25,630 nucleotides of DNA from Phycisphaerales bacterium (GTDB lineage: Bacteria; Planctomycetota; Phycisphaerae; UBA1845), in contig JACKHG010000028.1 of assembly GCA_020639115.1 (NCBI GenBank), positions 1 to 25,630 of the forward strand, given 5' to 3'. Of this stretch, positions 5,921 through 12,984 are shown piece by piece (within the stretch, counting starts at the first letter, position 1; each line of letters opens with the position of its first letter). The position numbers and the translations under genes are program-made. The notes beneath the pieces are model-generated. The model worked only from the letters and a program-made list of their open reading frames with translations. It was not told the origin of the DNA and did no database searches.

Positions 5921-6964
5921 TTACCCTTCAGTTGTGTTTGACCGGCTGTGGATGGATCGAGCAGTTGCCTCGACGTCGTCGGCTGCGCTGATGGCCGTGG
6001 CGACGGCGACACAGGTCGCACCGGCGGCGGCGACCTCGGCGACATTGTCGGCGTTGATCCCGCCGATTGCGACGATGGGGAGGCTCGTGGTCTGGCGGAC
6101 CGCACGCAGGTACTCCGTTCCTGCGACGCCGTACTCCGGCTTGACGTTCGTCGCGAACATCGGGCCCACGGCGATGTAGTCGGGGGCGGCGGCGATGGCG
6201 GCGTCGGCTTCCGCCCGGTTGTGCGTGCTGACGCCAATGAGGCGTTGCGGGCCGACGATGCGACGGGCAGCCGCCACCGGCAGGTCGTGCTGGCCGACGT
6301 GGACGCCGTCGGCATCGACGGCGGCGGCGATGTCTGCGCGGTCGTTAATGATGCACAAAGCGTCGAGTTCGCGGCAGAGCTTGCGGAATTCCTCGGCCCG
6401 GGCGAGCAGTTCGCGATCAGGCAGATCCGGCTCGCGCAGTTGGAAGCAGTTCGCGCCGCCGGCAGCCGATCGGCGCATGACCTCCTGCCACGGATGCCTG
6501 CAAAGCGCTTGGGTGATGAGCACGTACAGGCGCACGTCGGCGAACCGCGCCCGCGCGTCGGCGACGTGGACGATGCGTTTCTCCAGGTCGTACGCCCGGT
6601 AGCGAATGGCCTCGACCGCGGCGGCCATGGGCACATCCACGGTCTTGCCGTACTCCTCCAACACGCGGAGCGCTTCAGTGGCGCGCTTGCCGGCGGCGCG
6701 GACGACGTCGAGGCTGGTGCCGCGCTGGTATTCCCCGCTTCCGGCGAGCTGGGTGCCTACGTCGCCGGGGGTGTCGCGCATGACCACGGCGCGGGCCTTC
6801 GCCAGGGGGGCCAGCGCTTCAGCGAGCGCGTGGCGCAGGCTTTTCGCCAATTCGGTCAGGGTCGCGTCATCGAGTGCGAAGCGCGCATGGTCCTCCATGA
6901 CGCGCAGGGCCTCGCGTGCGCGGTTGCTGTTGGCATCCAGGATGCGCCAGACGGTCGGGTCCAT
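5921..6964 (-). CDS. thiE: ThiD2-ThiE fusion: thiamine-phosphate synthase with N-terminal ThiD2 domain
   Basis: In this 347-residue protein, residues 1-135 match the ThiD2 family (RILDANSNRAREALRVMEDHARF near the start; ATEALRVLEEYGK at 95-107), and 145-340 are a ThiE barrel that joins HMP-PP to thiazole phosphate to give thiamine phosphate. ThiE motifs: LYVLIT, FQLRE (174-178), INDRADIAAAVDADGVHVGQHD, IGVSTHN, VGPMFATNVK (266-275) and PIVAIGGI. ThiD2 may supply HMP-phosphate kinase activity, so one chain could cover two steps. Oddity: the usual QLREK pyrophosphate-binding Lys is replaced by Pro179; the second Lys (K275) is present. The start is ATG 6964, where the ThiD2 motif begins; a 40-residue upstream reading is rejected. 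No TPP riboswitch core (CTGAGA) was found in 6965-7145, so the gene may be constitutive. Confidence 0.9.
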   Translation of the reverse strand: MDPTVWRILDANSNRAREALRVMEDHARFALDDATLTELAKSLRHALAEALAPLAKARAVVMRDTPGDVGTQLAGSGEYQRGTSLDVVRAAGKRATEALRVLEEYGKTVDVPMAAAVEAIRYRAYDLEKRIVHVADARARFADVRLYVLITQALCRHPWQEVMRRSAAGGANCFQLREPDLPDRELLARAEEFRKLCRELDALCIINDRADIAAAVDADGVHVGQHDLPVAAARRIVGPQRLIGVSTHNRAEADAAIAAAPDYIAVGPMFATNVKPEYGVAGTEYLRAVRQTTSLPIVAIGGINADNVAEVAAAGATCVAVATAISAADDVEATARSIHSRSNTTEG

Positions 6965-7145
6965 GCGGTGTCGTCCTCGCAGGGGGCATGATAGTCCCAT
7001 AACGCGGCCTCCGCACGCCGCCGGGGGCGTCCGCTGCAACTTCTGGCCGTCGATCTTAAATTCAGGTCCCCGCGGGGCCGACACACTTCAAGGGGCGCGT
7101 TATCGCCCCCGACCGACATCGTGGCCTGCTGGCAACGGAGTGTCC

Positions 7146-8465
7146 ATGCACGCGCGCATACAGGCCGGGCTGCGTTGGCTCAAGAGCCTTTGGCTCGGAG
7201 TGGTCGTATGGGTTCTGCGCTTGTTGGCCCGCTTCTCGCGGTCCACCACGCAGGAATCCGCGTCATCTGCCGACGCAGCCAGCCCGCACGCGGAAAGCGA
7301 GTTCGACATGACCGATCCCAACGAGATGAACACGGGTCGTAGCGACGACGCGGCCGTCAACGCCGAGAACGATGAGGATATCGAGGCCGCGTTGCGTTCG
7401 ATGCAGGGCGAACTCGAGAATCTCTCCGGCATGCTCGAACAGGACAACGCGCTCGCCGAGGGCGAGAGTGCGCCCGCGGAAGCATCGGCCAGCGACGACG
7501 CGGTGTTCGATGACGCGGTCGACTTCGACGACGCGAGTATCGAAGATGCGCTGGCCGCAGCCGGTGCGGAGGCGGCGGATACCGAACTTTCGGAGGCGGA
7601 CATCGACGACGTGCTGGCGGACGCGGTCAATGCCGACCCGGCGAACGAGCAGGCGTCCGAGGCTGAGGAAATGCTGACGGCGGAGGAGGAGCCGCAGGTG
7701 GACATGGCGGCTGACGTCGTCGCGGAGAACGTTGCGGACGAGGCGTTGGCAGCCGCCGACGACGCGTCCGCGTTTACCGAAGCGTCGGTCGAGGAGGCGG
7801 TAGCTGACGCTGCGGCTGAGCCCATTGCTGAGCAACCCGTCGCGGCGGAGCCGATCACCCACGAGCCGCCGGTTGTCCAGGCGGCAGCGGCACGGTCCGA
7901 GCCCGAACCGATCTTTTCCGCACCGCCGCCGGCTGACGCTCCCCAGGCACGCGCTGTCCCGCAGACCGAACGGGTGCGCCGCTCGGTCAGCGCGTTCGCC
8001 TCGGCGGCCCGCCAGGCGTTCGACGAACCGCTGCCGGAGGCGACGCATCAGCCGGCGCCCCAGCCGCGGGGCCAGCGGCACAGCCGGTCGTCGCGGGCGC
8101 CGGGCGGTGCCGTGGAATCCGCAATTCTCAACCTGGCTGCGTTTCTCCAGGACGAGGTGAGCGGTCTGTGGGAGGAGTCCCGCGCGGCGCTCGAGGACAT
8201 CGTGGCTTACCGCGACCAGATGCAGCAGGCGACCCAGCGGATCGAGGCGCTGGAACGCGAGATCCGCGCCATGCGCGACGATATTGCGGGGGCCCGCCGC
8301 GAGTCCCGCAACGTGCAGCAGCAGATGCAGAATCTCCGCGACGATGCCGCCCGGGCGCGGCAGCGGGCGGACTCCGCCGCGCTGGACGCGCAGTCGGCTG
8401 CGGACCGGGCGATTTCCGCCACGCGCGAGATCGAGACGGTCGCGATGCTGCACCGCGGCGCGTAG
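7146..8465 (+). CDS. Acidic membrane-anchored protein with C-terminal coiled coil
   Basis: I recognise no family in this 439-residue protein. Residues 13-30 form a single hydrophobic segment with Lys and Arg nearby. Residues 55-245 are very acidic and low in complexity (Ala, Asp, Glu), probably disordered. Residues 260-335 are Pro-rich with basic patches. Residues 340-435 are predicted helical: a hydrophobic stretch (VESAILNLAAFLQDEVSGLWEE) then heptad-like EALEREIRAMRDDIAGARR and QQQMQNLRDDAARARQRADS. The start has GGAG (7137-7140) 5 bases upstream; an internal ATG at 7309 would drop the anchor. The gene is divergent from thiE, sharing a 181-base gap that contains a GGGGCG/CGCCCC hairpin (7092-7109). 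Architecture suggests a scaffold or envelope-tethering role, which is inference only. Confidence 0.72.
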   Translation: MHARIQAGLRWLKSLWLGVVVWVLRLLARFSRSTTQESASSADAASPHAESEFDMTDPNEMNTGRSDDAAVNAENDEDIEAALRSMQGELENLSGMLEQDNALAEGESAPAEASASDDAVFDDAVDFDDASIEDALAAAGAEAADTELSEADIDDVLADAVNADPANEQASEAEEMLTAEEEPQVDMAADVVAENVADEALAAADDASAFTEASVEEAVADAAAEPIAEQPVAAEPITHEPPVVQAAAARSEPEPIFSAPPPADAPQARAVPQTERVRRSVSAFASAARQAFDEPLPEATHQPAPQPRGQRHSRSSRAPGGAVESAILNLAAFLQDEVSGLWEESRAALEDIVAYRDQMQQATQRIEALEREIRAMRDDIAGARRESRNVQQQMQNLRDDAARARQRADSAALDAQSAADRAISATREIETVAMLHRGA

Positions 8466-8583
8466 GCGGCGCCGGCAACTTTCACATCCCCATTCGGGCG
8501 GGTCACGCCGTGGCGTGGCACCGGCTGATCCGGCGTTCATATTCCCTTTGGCAAGCAAGCCCATTCCCGGCCTACGCAGCCGG

Positions 8584-8611
8584 TGGACGTGCGCGGCGAT
8601 TCGGTTAGGCT
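8584..8611 (+). promoter_or_regulatory. Possible promoter for ftcD
   Basis: TGGACG (8584-8589), 16 bases, TAGGCT (8606-8611), about 83 bases before the ftcD start. Third occurrence of TAGGCT in a promoter-like context in the window. The remainder of 8466-8693 shows no other clear signal. Confidence 0.3.
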
Positions 8612-8693
8612 GCTGGCCGGCGCGGTCGGTTCCGGTCCGCCGGGACGCGGCCACGGAGTCAGCACGGTTCCTTTCTGTAGGAATTGCCGCATC

Positions 8694-10382
8694 ATGCAAA
8701 CCCCACTCATCGAGTGCGTCCCCAACTTCAGTGAGGGCCGCGACCTGGGCATCATCCGGCAGATCACCGACCAGATCGAGACGGTCGAGGGCGCCAAGCT
8801 GCTCGACGTCGATCCCGGCAAGGCGACCAACCGCACGGTGGTGACGTTCGTCGGCCCGCCGGAGGCGGTGATCGAGGCGGCTGTCCGCGCGGTGCGTAAG
8901 GCGAGCACGTTGATCGACATGCGCAAGCACCACGGCGAGCATCCGCGCTTCGGCGCGTGCGACGTGTGCCCGCTCGTGCCGGTGGCGAACATCACCATGG
9001 AGGAGACGGCCGAGCACGCGCGGGCGCTGGCCAGGCGGCTTGGCGAGGAACTCGGTCTCACCATCTACTGCTACGAGCACGCGGCGCTGACGGACGAGCG
9101 GCGCAACCTCGCCACGGTCCGGGCCGGCGAGTACGAGGGGCTCGAGGACAAGTTGAAGAATGCCAAGTGGAAACCCGACTTCGGCCCGGCGAAATTCAAC
9201 GCGCAGAGCGGGGCGACCGCGGTTGGGGCGCGCGACTTCCTCGTCGCGTACAACGTCAACCTCAACACCACCTCGACGCGCCGGGCCAACGCGATCGCGT
9301 ACGACATCCGCGAGAAGGGACGCGTGAAGACGGTAGACGGCCGGCCGGAGAGCAAGCCGGTGCTCGACGCGAATGGCGAGAAGGTCTGGGAGCCGGGCAG
9401 CCTCAAGTGCGTCAAGGCGATCGGGTGGTTCATCGAGGAGTACGGCGTCGCCCAGATCTCGATCAACCTGACCAACATCAAGGTCACGCCGATCCACATC
9501 GCGTTCGACGAGGCGTGCCGACGGGCGGAGGCGCGCGGGTTGCGCGTCACCGGCAGTGAGATCGTCGGGCTCGTGCCGCTGGCGGCGCTGCTCGACGCGG
9601 GCCGCTACTTTCTGCGCAAGCAGCAGCGCTCGCTGGGCGTGAGCGACCGGGAGCTGATCAAGATCGCGGTGAAGTCGATGGGGCTGGATGAACTGGCCCC
9701 GTTCGACGCGGACGAGAAGATCATCGAGTACCAGCTCGCGAAGGGCGAGAACCGCAAGTTGCTGGTGGACATGGACTTGCGCGATTTTGTGTGGGAGACC
9801 GCCTCGGAGTCGCCAGCCCCCGGCGGCGGCAGCGTGTCGGCGGCGATCGGGGCGATGGGGGCGGCCTTGGCAGCGATGGTCGCGAACCTCTCGAGCCACA
9901 AACGCGGGTGGGACGAGCGCTGGGAGGAGTTTTCTCAATGGGCGGAGAAGGCCAAGTATTTCCATGACGAACTGCTCCGCCTCGTCGACGCCGACACCGA
10001 GGCGTTCAACCGCATCATGGACGCGTTCCGCCTGCCGCAGGCCAGCGCGGAGCAGAAGCAGGCCCGCAAGCAGGCGATCCAGGCGGCGACGCGGGCGGCG
10101 ATCGAGGCGCCGCTGCACGTGATGCAGGTCGCGCTCGACTCGTTCGAGGTGATCGAGGCGATGGCGAAGATCGGCCTGCCGGCGAGCGTTTCCGACGCGG
10201 GCGTGGCGGCGCTGGCGGCGCGAACGGCGGTGATGGGGGCATTTCTCAACGTGCGGATCAACGCCAAGGGCGTCGAGGACAAGGCGTGGATCGCCGAAGT
10301 GCTCGCCCGCGGCGAGAAGATGCAGGCGGAGGCGAACGCCCGCGAGTCGACGGTGGTTCAGGCGGTCGTGGCGAAACTGTGA
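8694..10382 (+). CDS. ftcD: Glutamate formimidoyltransferase / formimidoyl-THF cyclodeaminase
   Basis: A bifunctional 562-residue enzyme. Residues 1-330 are the formimidoyltransferase (IECVPNFSEGRD at 6-17, the HHGEHPRFGACDVCPLVP signature at 79-96, AYNVNLNT, ISINLTN), moving the formimino group of formiminoglutamate to tetrahydrofolate. Residues 355-562 are the cyclodeaminase (FVWETASESPAPGGGSVSAA, then DAGVAALAARTAVMGAFLNVRIN), which releases ammonia to give methenyl-THF. Together they serve histidine breakdown and one-carbon supply. The fused form is as in animals and some bacteria; length is normal and no catalytic region is lost. The start has AGGAA (8679-8683) 10 bases upstream and begins directly at the family N-terminus; readings from 8583 are rejected. 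No hut genes are adjacent. A zinc-ribbon membrane protein follows 62 bases later. Confidence 0.95.
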   Translation: MQTPLIECVPNFSEGRDLGIIRQITDQIETVEGAKLLDVDPGKATNRTVVTFVGPPEAVIEAAVRAVRKASTLIDMRKHHGEHPRFGACDVCPLVPVANITMEETAEHARALARRLGEELGLTIYCYEHAALTDERRNLATVRAGEYEGLEDKLKNAKWKPDFGPAKFNAQSGATAVGARDFLVAYNVNLNTTSTRRANAIAYDIREKGRVKTVDGRPESKPVLDANGEKVWEPGSLKCVKAIGWFIEEYGVAQISINLTNIKVTPIHIAFDEACRRAEARGLRVTGSEIVGLVPLAALLDAGRYFLRKQQRSLGVSDRELIKIAVKSMGLDELAPFDADEKIIEYQLAKGENRKLLVDMDLRDFVWETASESPAPGGGSVSAAIGAMGAALAAMVANLSSHKRGWDERWEEFSQWAEKAKYFHDELLRLVDADTEAFNRIMDAFRLPQASAEQKQARKQAIQAATRAAIEAPLHVMQVALDSFEVIEAMAKIGLPASVSDAGVAALAARTAVMGAFLNVRINAKGVEDKAWIAEVLARGEKMQAEANARESTVVQAVVAKL

Positions 10383-10444
10383 TGGGCGCGGACGCCGAGA
10401 GGCATTCGCGAAAGCAGCCCCTTGCCTTTGCGGGGAGGACGACG

Positions 10445-11056
10445 ATGGATTCGACGCCGGAAGAGCGCACCGGGCCACCGCACGAACCGCTGCCGCGGAT
10501 GCCGGATCCGCAGCGGCCTTCGACGATCAAGGTGCTGGTGATCATCTGTGTCATTGGCGTACTGCTGACCTTCACGTGCATCGGCGGGTTCGTCTGGTTC
10601 ATCATGTCCGGCAAGGCGGAGGTTGAGCCGGCGGCTGACACGTTTCTTGACGCGCTTGCGGAGGGTGACTACGCAGCCGCCTACGACCAGCTCGCGCCGC
10701 AGTGGAAGCAGAAGGACAGCGTCGAGCAGTTCGAGCAGATCGAGAAGCGCTTCCGCGCCGTCATGGGGCCGATGCAGTCGCGGTCGGTGCGGTCATTCAA
10801 CATCACTCGGACCACCGATGCCGGCGGTGAGGCCAGCCTCGTGTACAAGGTGAAGTTCGCCAACGGCGACGGCGACGTCACGCTCAGCCTGGTGGAATCC
10901 GGCGGCGCGTGGCGGGTCGTCAGCCATCGCATCGAATCACCGCTGCTCGAGAAGGCCCAGACCTGTACCCAGTGCGGCGCGAAGAACCCGGGCATGGGCC
11001 ACTTCTGCACCCAGTGCGGCGCCGCGCTGCCGAATGCCGATACCGACGCTCCGTGA
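10445..11056 (+). CDS. Membrane-anchored DUF4878-like protein with C-terminal zinc ribbon
   Basis: This 203-residue protein has a Pro-rich cytoplasmic N-terminus, one membrane segment (about 30-54, KVLVIICVIGVLLTFTCIGG onward), an NTF2-like domain of DUF4878/DUF4864 type (ADTFLDALAEGDYAAAYDQL, then SLVYKVKFANGDGDVTLSLV and GAWRVVSHRI), and a C-terminal ribbon CTQCGAKNP...CTQCGAALP with two CxxC pairs. The usual DUF4878 role is unknown; many are lipoproteins, so the added ribbon is unusual. The start at 10445 has GGAGG (10434-10438) 6 bases upstream; an earlier ATG at 10382 overlaps the ftcD stop but has no comparable ribosome site. It may be co-transcribed with ftcD; no metabolic link is evident. 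Confidence 0.75.
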   Translation: MDSTPEERTGPPHEPLPRMPDPQRPSTIKVLVIICVIGVLLTFTCIGGFVWFIMSGKAEVEPAADTFLDALAEGDYAAAYDQLAPQWKQKDSVEQFEQIEKRFRAVMGPMQSRSVRSFNITRTTDAGGEASLVYKVKFANGDGDVTLSLVESGGAWRVVSHRIESPLLEKAQTCTQCGAKNPGMGHFCTQCGAALPNADTDAP

Positions 11057-11091
11057 GTCTAAACTTGGGCGAGCCATGGGAATGGAAGCGG

Positions 11092-11160
11092 CCGCGCGGC
11101 AAAGCGGGGCGGTGAATATGCCCGTCGCCGCGCTCACCGTTGCGGCTTTTTGCCGCGCGG
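11092..11160. repeat. Long inverted repeat with nested and alternative hairpins
   Basis: CCGCGCGGCAAA (11092-11103) pairs perfectly with TTTGCCGCGCGG (11149-11160). Inside, CGGTGA (11110-11115) pairs with TCACCG (11134-11139). A competing small hairpin, GCGGC-TTTTT-GCCGC (11142-11156), uses part of the right arm, so the long and short forms exclude each other. It lies between the zinc-ribbon gene and the toxin-antitoxin pair, ending 62 bases before the antitoxin ATG. Could be a terminator, an attenuator-like leader or a small mobile relic. Confidence 0.7.
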
Positions 11161-11222
11161 GGACGTGCTTGGTTTCTGCGGTGAAGGCGTCCAGAGCAGT
11201 TGGAAGATTGTGGAGATGTCCG

Positions 11223-11465
11223 ATGGAATCCATCCGCGACTGGCGCAAGCGAATCAGTATCGACCCCGCGGTGCACCATGGCGACCCCTGTATCGCCGGC
11301 ACCCGCGTGCCGGTCAGCGTCGTGGTCGGGAGCATCGCCGATGGTGAGAGCGTCGACGCCGTCATCCGGCACTATCCGCAGTTGCAACCCGAGGATGTCC
11401 AGGCCGCCCTGCACTTCGCGGCGGAGGCGGTCAACCGGTTTGATATCGTCTCCATGACGGACTGA
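11223..11465 (+). CDS. DUF433 antitoxin
   Basis: This 80-residue protein follows the DUF433 (PF04255) pattern closely: ISIDPAVHHGDPCIAGTRVPVSVVV, then GESVDAVIRHYPQLQPEDVQAALHFAAE. DUF433 proteins contain a winged or helix-turn-helix DNA-binding core and act as antitoxins to Mut7-C/PIN-like toxins. The start is supported by GGAGA (11212-11216) 6 bases upstream; the frame stays open to 11034 but that extension adds Ala- and Cys-rich residues outside the family. The toxin gene begins 12 bases after its stop, the usual antitoxin-first order. Autoregulation is likely by family analogy; the inverted repeat at 11092-11160 is a candidate site. Confidence 0.88.
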   Translation: MESIRDWRKRISIDPAVHHGDPCIAGTRVPVSVVVGSIADGESVDAVIRHYPQLQPEDVQAALHFAAEAVNRFDIVSMTD

Positions 11466-11477
11466 CGGACCGGTCGC

Positions 11478-11840
11478 ATGCCCAGCCGCTTCAAGATCGA
11501 CGAGGACCTCCCGGCGGAAATTGCACTGGAACTCCGCCACGAGGGTCACGACGCGCTAACCGTGCTTGAAGAAGCGCTGGCTGGCGAATCGGACGAAACG
11601 GTCTGGCGAGCAGCGCAGGACGAGCACAGAGTTCTCATTACCGCCGACAAGGGCTTTGGCGATATTCGCCGTTTCCAACCCGGCACGCATTCCGGCATCC
11701 TGCTTCTGCGTTTGCAGCGCGAGAGCGGACGCGGATATATCGCCCTTGTGCAGAAGCTTGCCGCATCAGGCGTCCTCGATCGTCTACCCGGCGTGCTCAC
11801 CGTTGCCACACCAAGCCGGTTGCGCACCTATCGCTCCTGA
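11478..11840 (+). CDS. DUF5615 PIN-like toxin
   Basis: This 120-residue protein fits DUF5615 (PF18480): an N-terminal acidic strand FKIDEDLP (D8, D10), a GHDALTVLEEALAGESDETVW segment (D39), and VLITADKGFGDIRRF (D57, D62), the acid residues expected to hold metal in a PIN-like ribonuclease fold. A C-terminal strand-helix part (SGILLLRLQRES...) completes the fold. Length is normal and the acidic set is intact, so the toxin looks functional. Paired with the DUF433 gene 12 bases upstream. The presumed role is RNA cleavage restrained by the antitoxin; the actual target is unknown. The 267 bases after it (11841-12107) hold no gene, only a TTGACG (12004) without a convincing -10. Confidence 0.86.
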   Translation: MPSRFKIDEDLPAEIALELRHEGHDALTVLEEALAGESDETVWRAAQDEHRVLITADKGFGDIRRFQPGTHSGILLLRLQRESGRGYIALVQKLAASGVLDRLPGVLTVATPSRLRTYRS

Positions 11841-12107
11841 GTCGAAGTCGTCTTGGCCATATGAACCTGTCCAGGGGCCAATCCGACCCTCGTCGTGTGG
11901 CTCATATCGACCTAGAACGCGCGAAAACCGCTTGCGGGCGGCCTCAGCCAAATTCGCTGACCCCTCTAGGATTGCGTGTAGGCGGCAACCTGGTGCGGCT
12001 GGGTTGACGGAGTCCTTACAGGCCCCGGTGTTCGGGGCGGGCCGGCGGCCTCTGTCCTGCCATCCCCAGCCCCTCACCTCTGCTGCCGCCGACGGGAGGT
12101 TCTCGCC

Positions 12108-12959
12108 ATGTTCACGATCATCAGGGCCGAGTGGCTTTCACCGGGGGTCAAGCGCATGCGCCTGCGGGCACCGCTGGTGGCCCGCCACCGCCAGCCTGGA
12201 CAGTTTGTCATCCTCCGCGTCCAGGAGACCGGCGAGCGCATCCCGCTCACCGTGGCTGACTCCGACGCCGATGCCGGCACGATCGACCTGATCGTCAAGG
12301 TCGTGGGGAAAACCACCGCGATGCTCTGTGCGAAGGCTCGCGGCGAGGCCATCGCCGACGTGGCCGGCCCGCTCGGCCGGCCGACCGAACTGTCCTCCGA
12401 CGGGCACGCCGTGCTGATCGGTGGCGGCGTGGGTACGGCGGTCATCTACCCGCTGGCGCACGCGCTGCGGTCGCTGCGCAACCGCGTCACGGCGATCATC
12501 GGCGGGCGCACGCGCGAGTTCATCGTGCTGGAGGAGGAACTGGGCGCGGCTGCGGACGAGGTGCTCCCCTGCACCGACGACGGGAGCTACGGTTTTCAGG
12601 GCACGGTCGCGGACCGGTTGAGCAACCTGATCGCGTGTGCGGAGGAGCCGATCGACACGGTGTACGCGGCTGGCCCGGTGCCGATGATGCGGGCGATCGC
12701 GGATCTCACGCGGCCGTACGCGATCCGGACGATCGTGTCGCTGAACCCCATCATGGTGGATGGGACGGGCATGTGCGGCGGGTGCCGGGTGAACGTAGGC
12801 GGCGAGACGAAGTACGCCTGCGTGGACGGCCCGGAGTTCGACGCCCACGAAGTGGATTTTGCAGCACTGGCCAACCGGCTGACGGCGTACCGCGTGCAGG
12901 AGCAGCTCGCCCGCGAGAGGTACGATTCGAAGTGTGCGCTCGAAGTCAGTCGACATTAA
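12108..12959 (+). CDS. nfnA: NfnA-type FAD / [2Fe-2S] subunit of ferredoxin:NADP oxidoreductase
   Basis: This 283-residue protein has the ferredoxin-NADP reductase fold plus a C-terminal cluster site. Residues 1-95 bind FAD (QPGQFVILR; RIPLTVAD at 44-51), 100-200 the nucleotide domain (VLIGGGVGTAVIYPLA; VYAAGPVPMMRAI), and D218, C223, C226, C238 (VDGTGMCGGCRV...KYACVDGPEFD) match the PyrK-like [2Fe-2S] motif with Asp in place of the first Cys, as in NfnA/SudB rather than PyrK. The start has GGGAGG (12094-12099) 8 bases upstream. The next gene is the NfnB partner 25 bases on. Together they are expected to couple NADH, NADPH and ferredoxin by flavin-based bifurcation. Alternative: sulfide dehydrogenase subunit SudB, which is the same family. 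Confidence 0.9.
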   Translation: MFTIIRAEWLSPGVKRMRLRAPLVARHRQPGQFVILRVQETGERIPLTVADSDADAGTIDLIVKVVGKTTAMLCAKARGEAIADVAGPLGRPTELSSDGHAVLIGGGVGTAVIYPLAHALRSLRNRVTAIIGGRTREFIVLEEELGAAADEVLPCTDDGSYGFQGTVADRLSNLIACAEEPIDTVYAAGPVPMMRAIADLTRPYAIRTIVSLNPIMVDGTGMCGGCRVNVGGETKYACVDGPEFDAHEVDFAALANRLTAYRVQEQLARERYDSKCALEVSRH

Positions 12960-12984
12960 GGGGAAGCAACGAAAAGGGTGAAAC

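Noticed and set aside
6965..7145. TPP riboswitch before the thiamine gene
   Set aside because: No CTGAGA core or matching second arm on the minus strand.
7263..10478. A 1071-residue open frame on the minus strand
   Set aside because: It is antisense to the well-supported coiled-coil gene and ftcD, is rich in Arg, His and Leu with no domain, and arises from high third-position GC of the plus-strand genes.
11034..11222. Longer N-terminus for the DUF433 antitoxin
   Set aside because: The extension is outside the family, runs through the inverted repeat, and the ribosome site favours 11223.
11853..11881. TTGGCC/GGCCAA pair after the toxin gene as a terminator
   Set aside because: Only 6 bp with a 17-base loop and no T tract; likely chance.
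11841..12107. tRNA or other RNA gene in this gap
   Set aside because: No cloverleaf arms or TTCGA-type T loop could be found.
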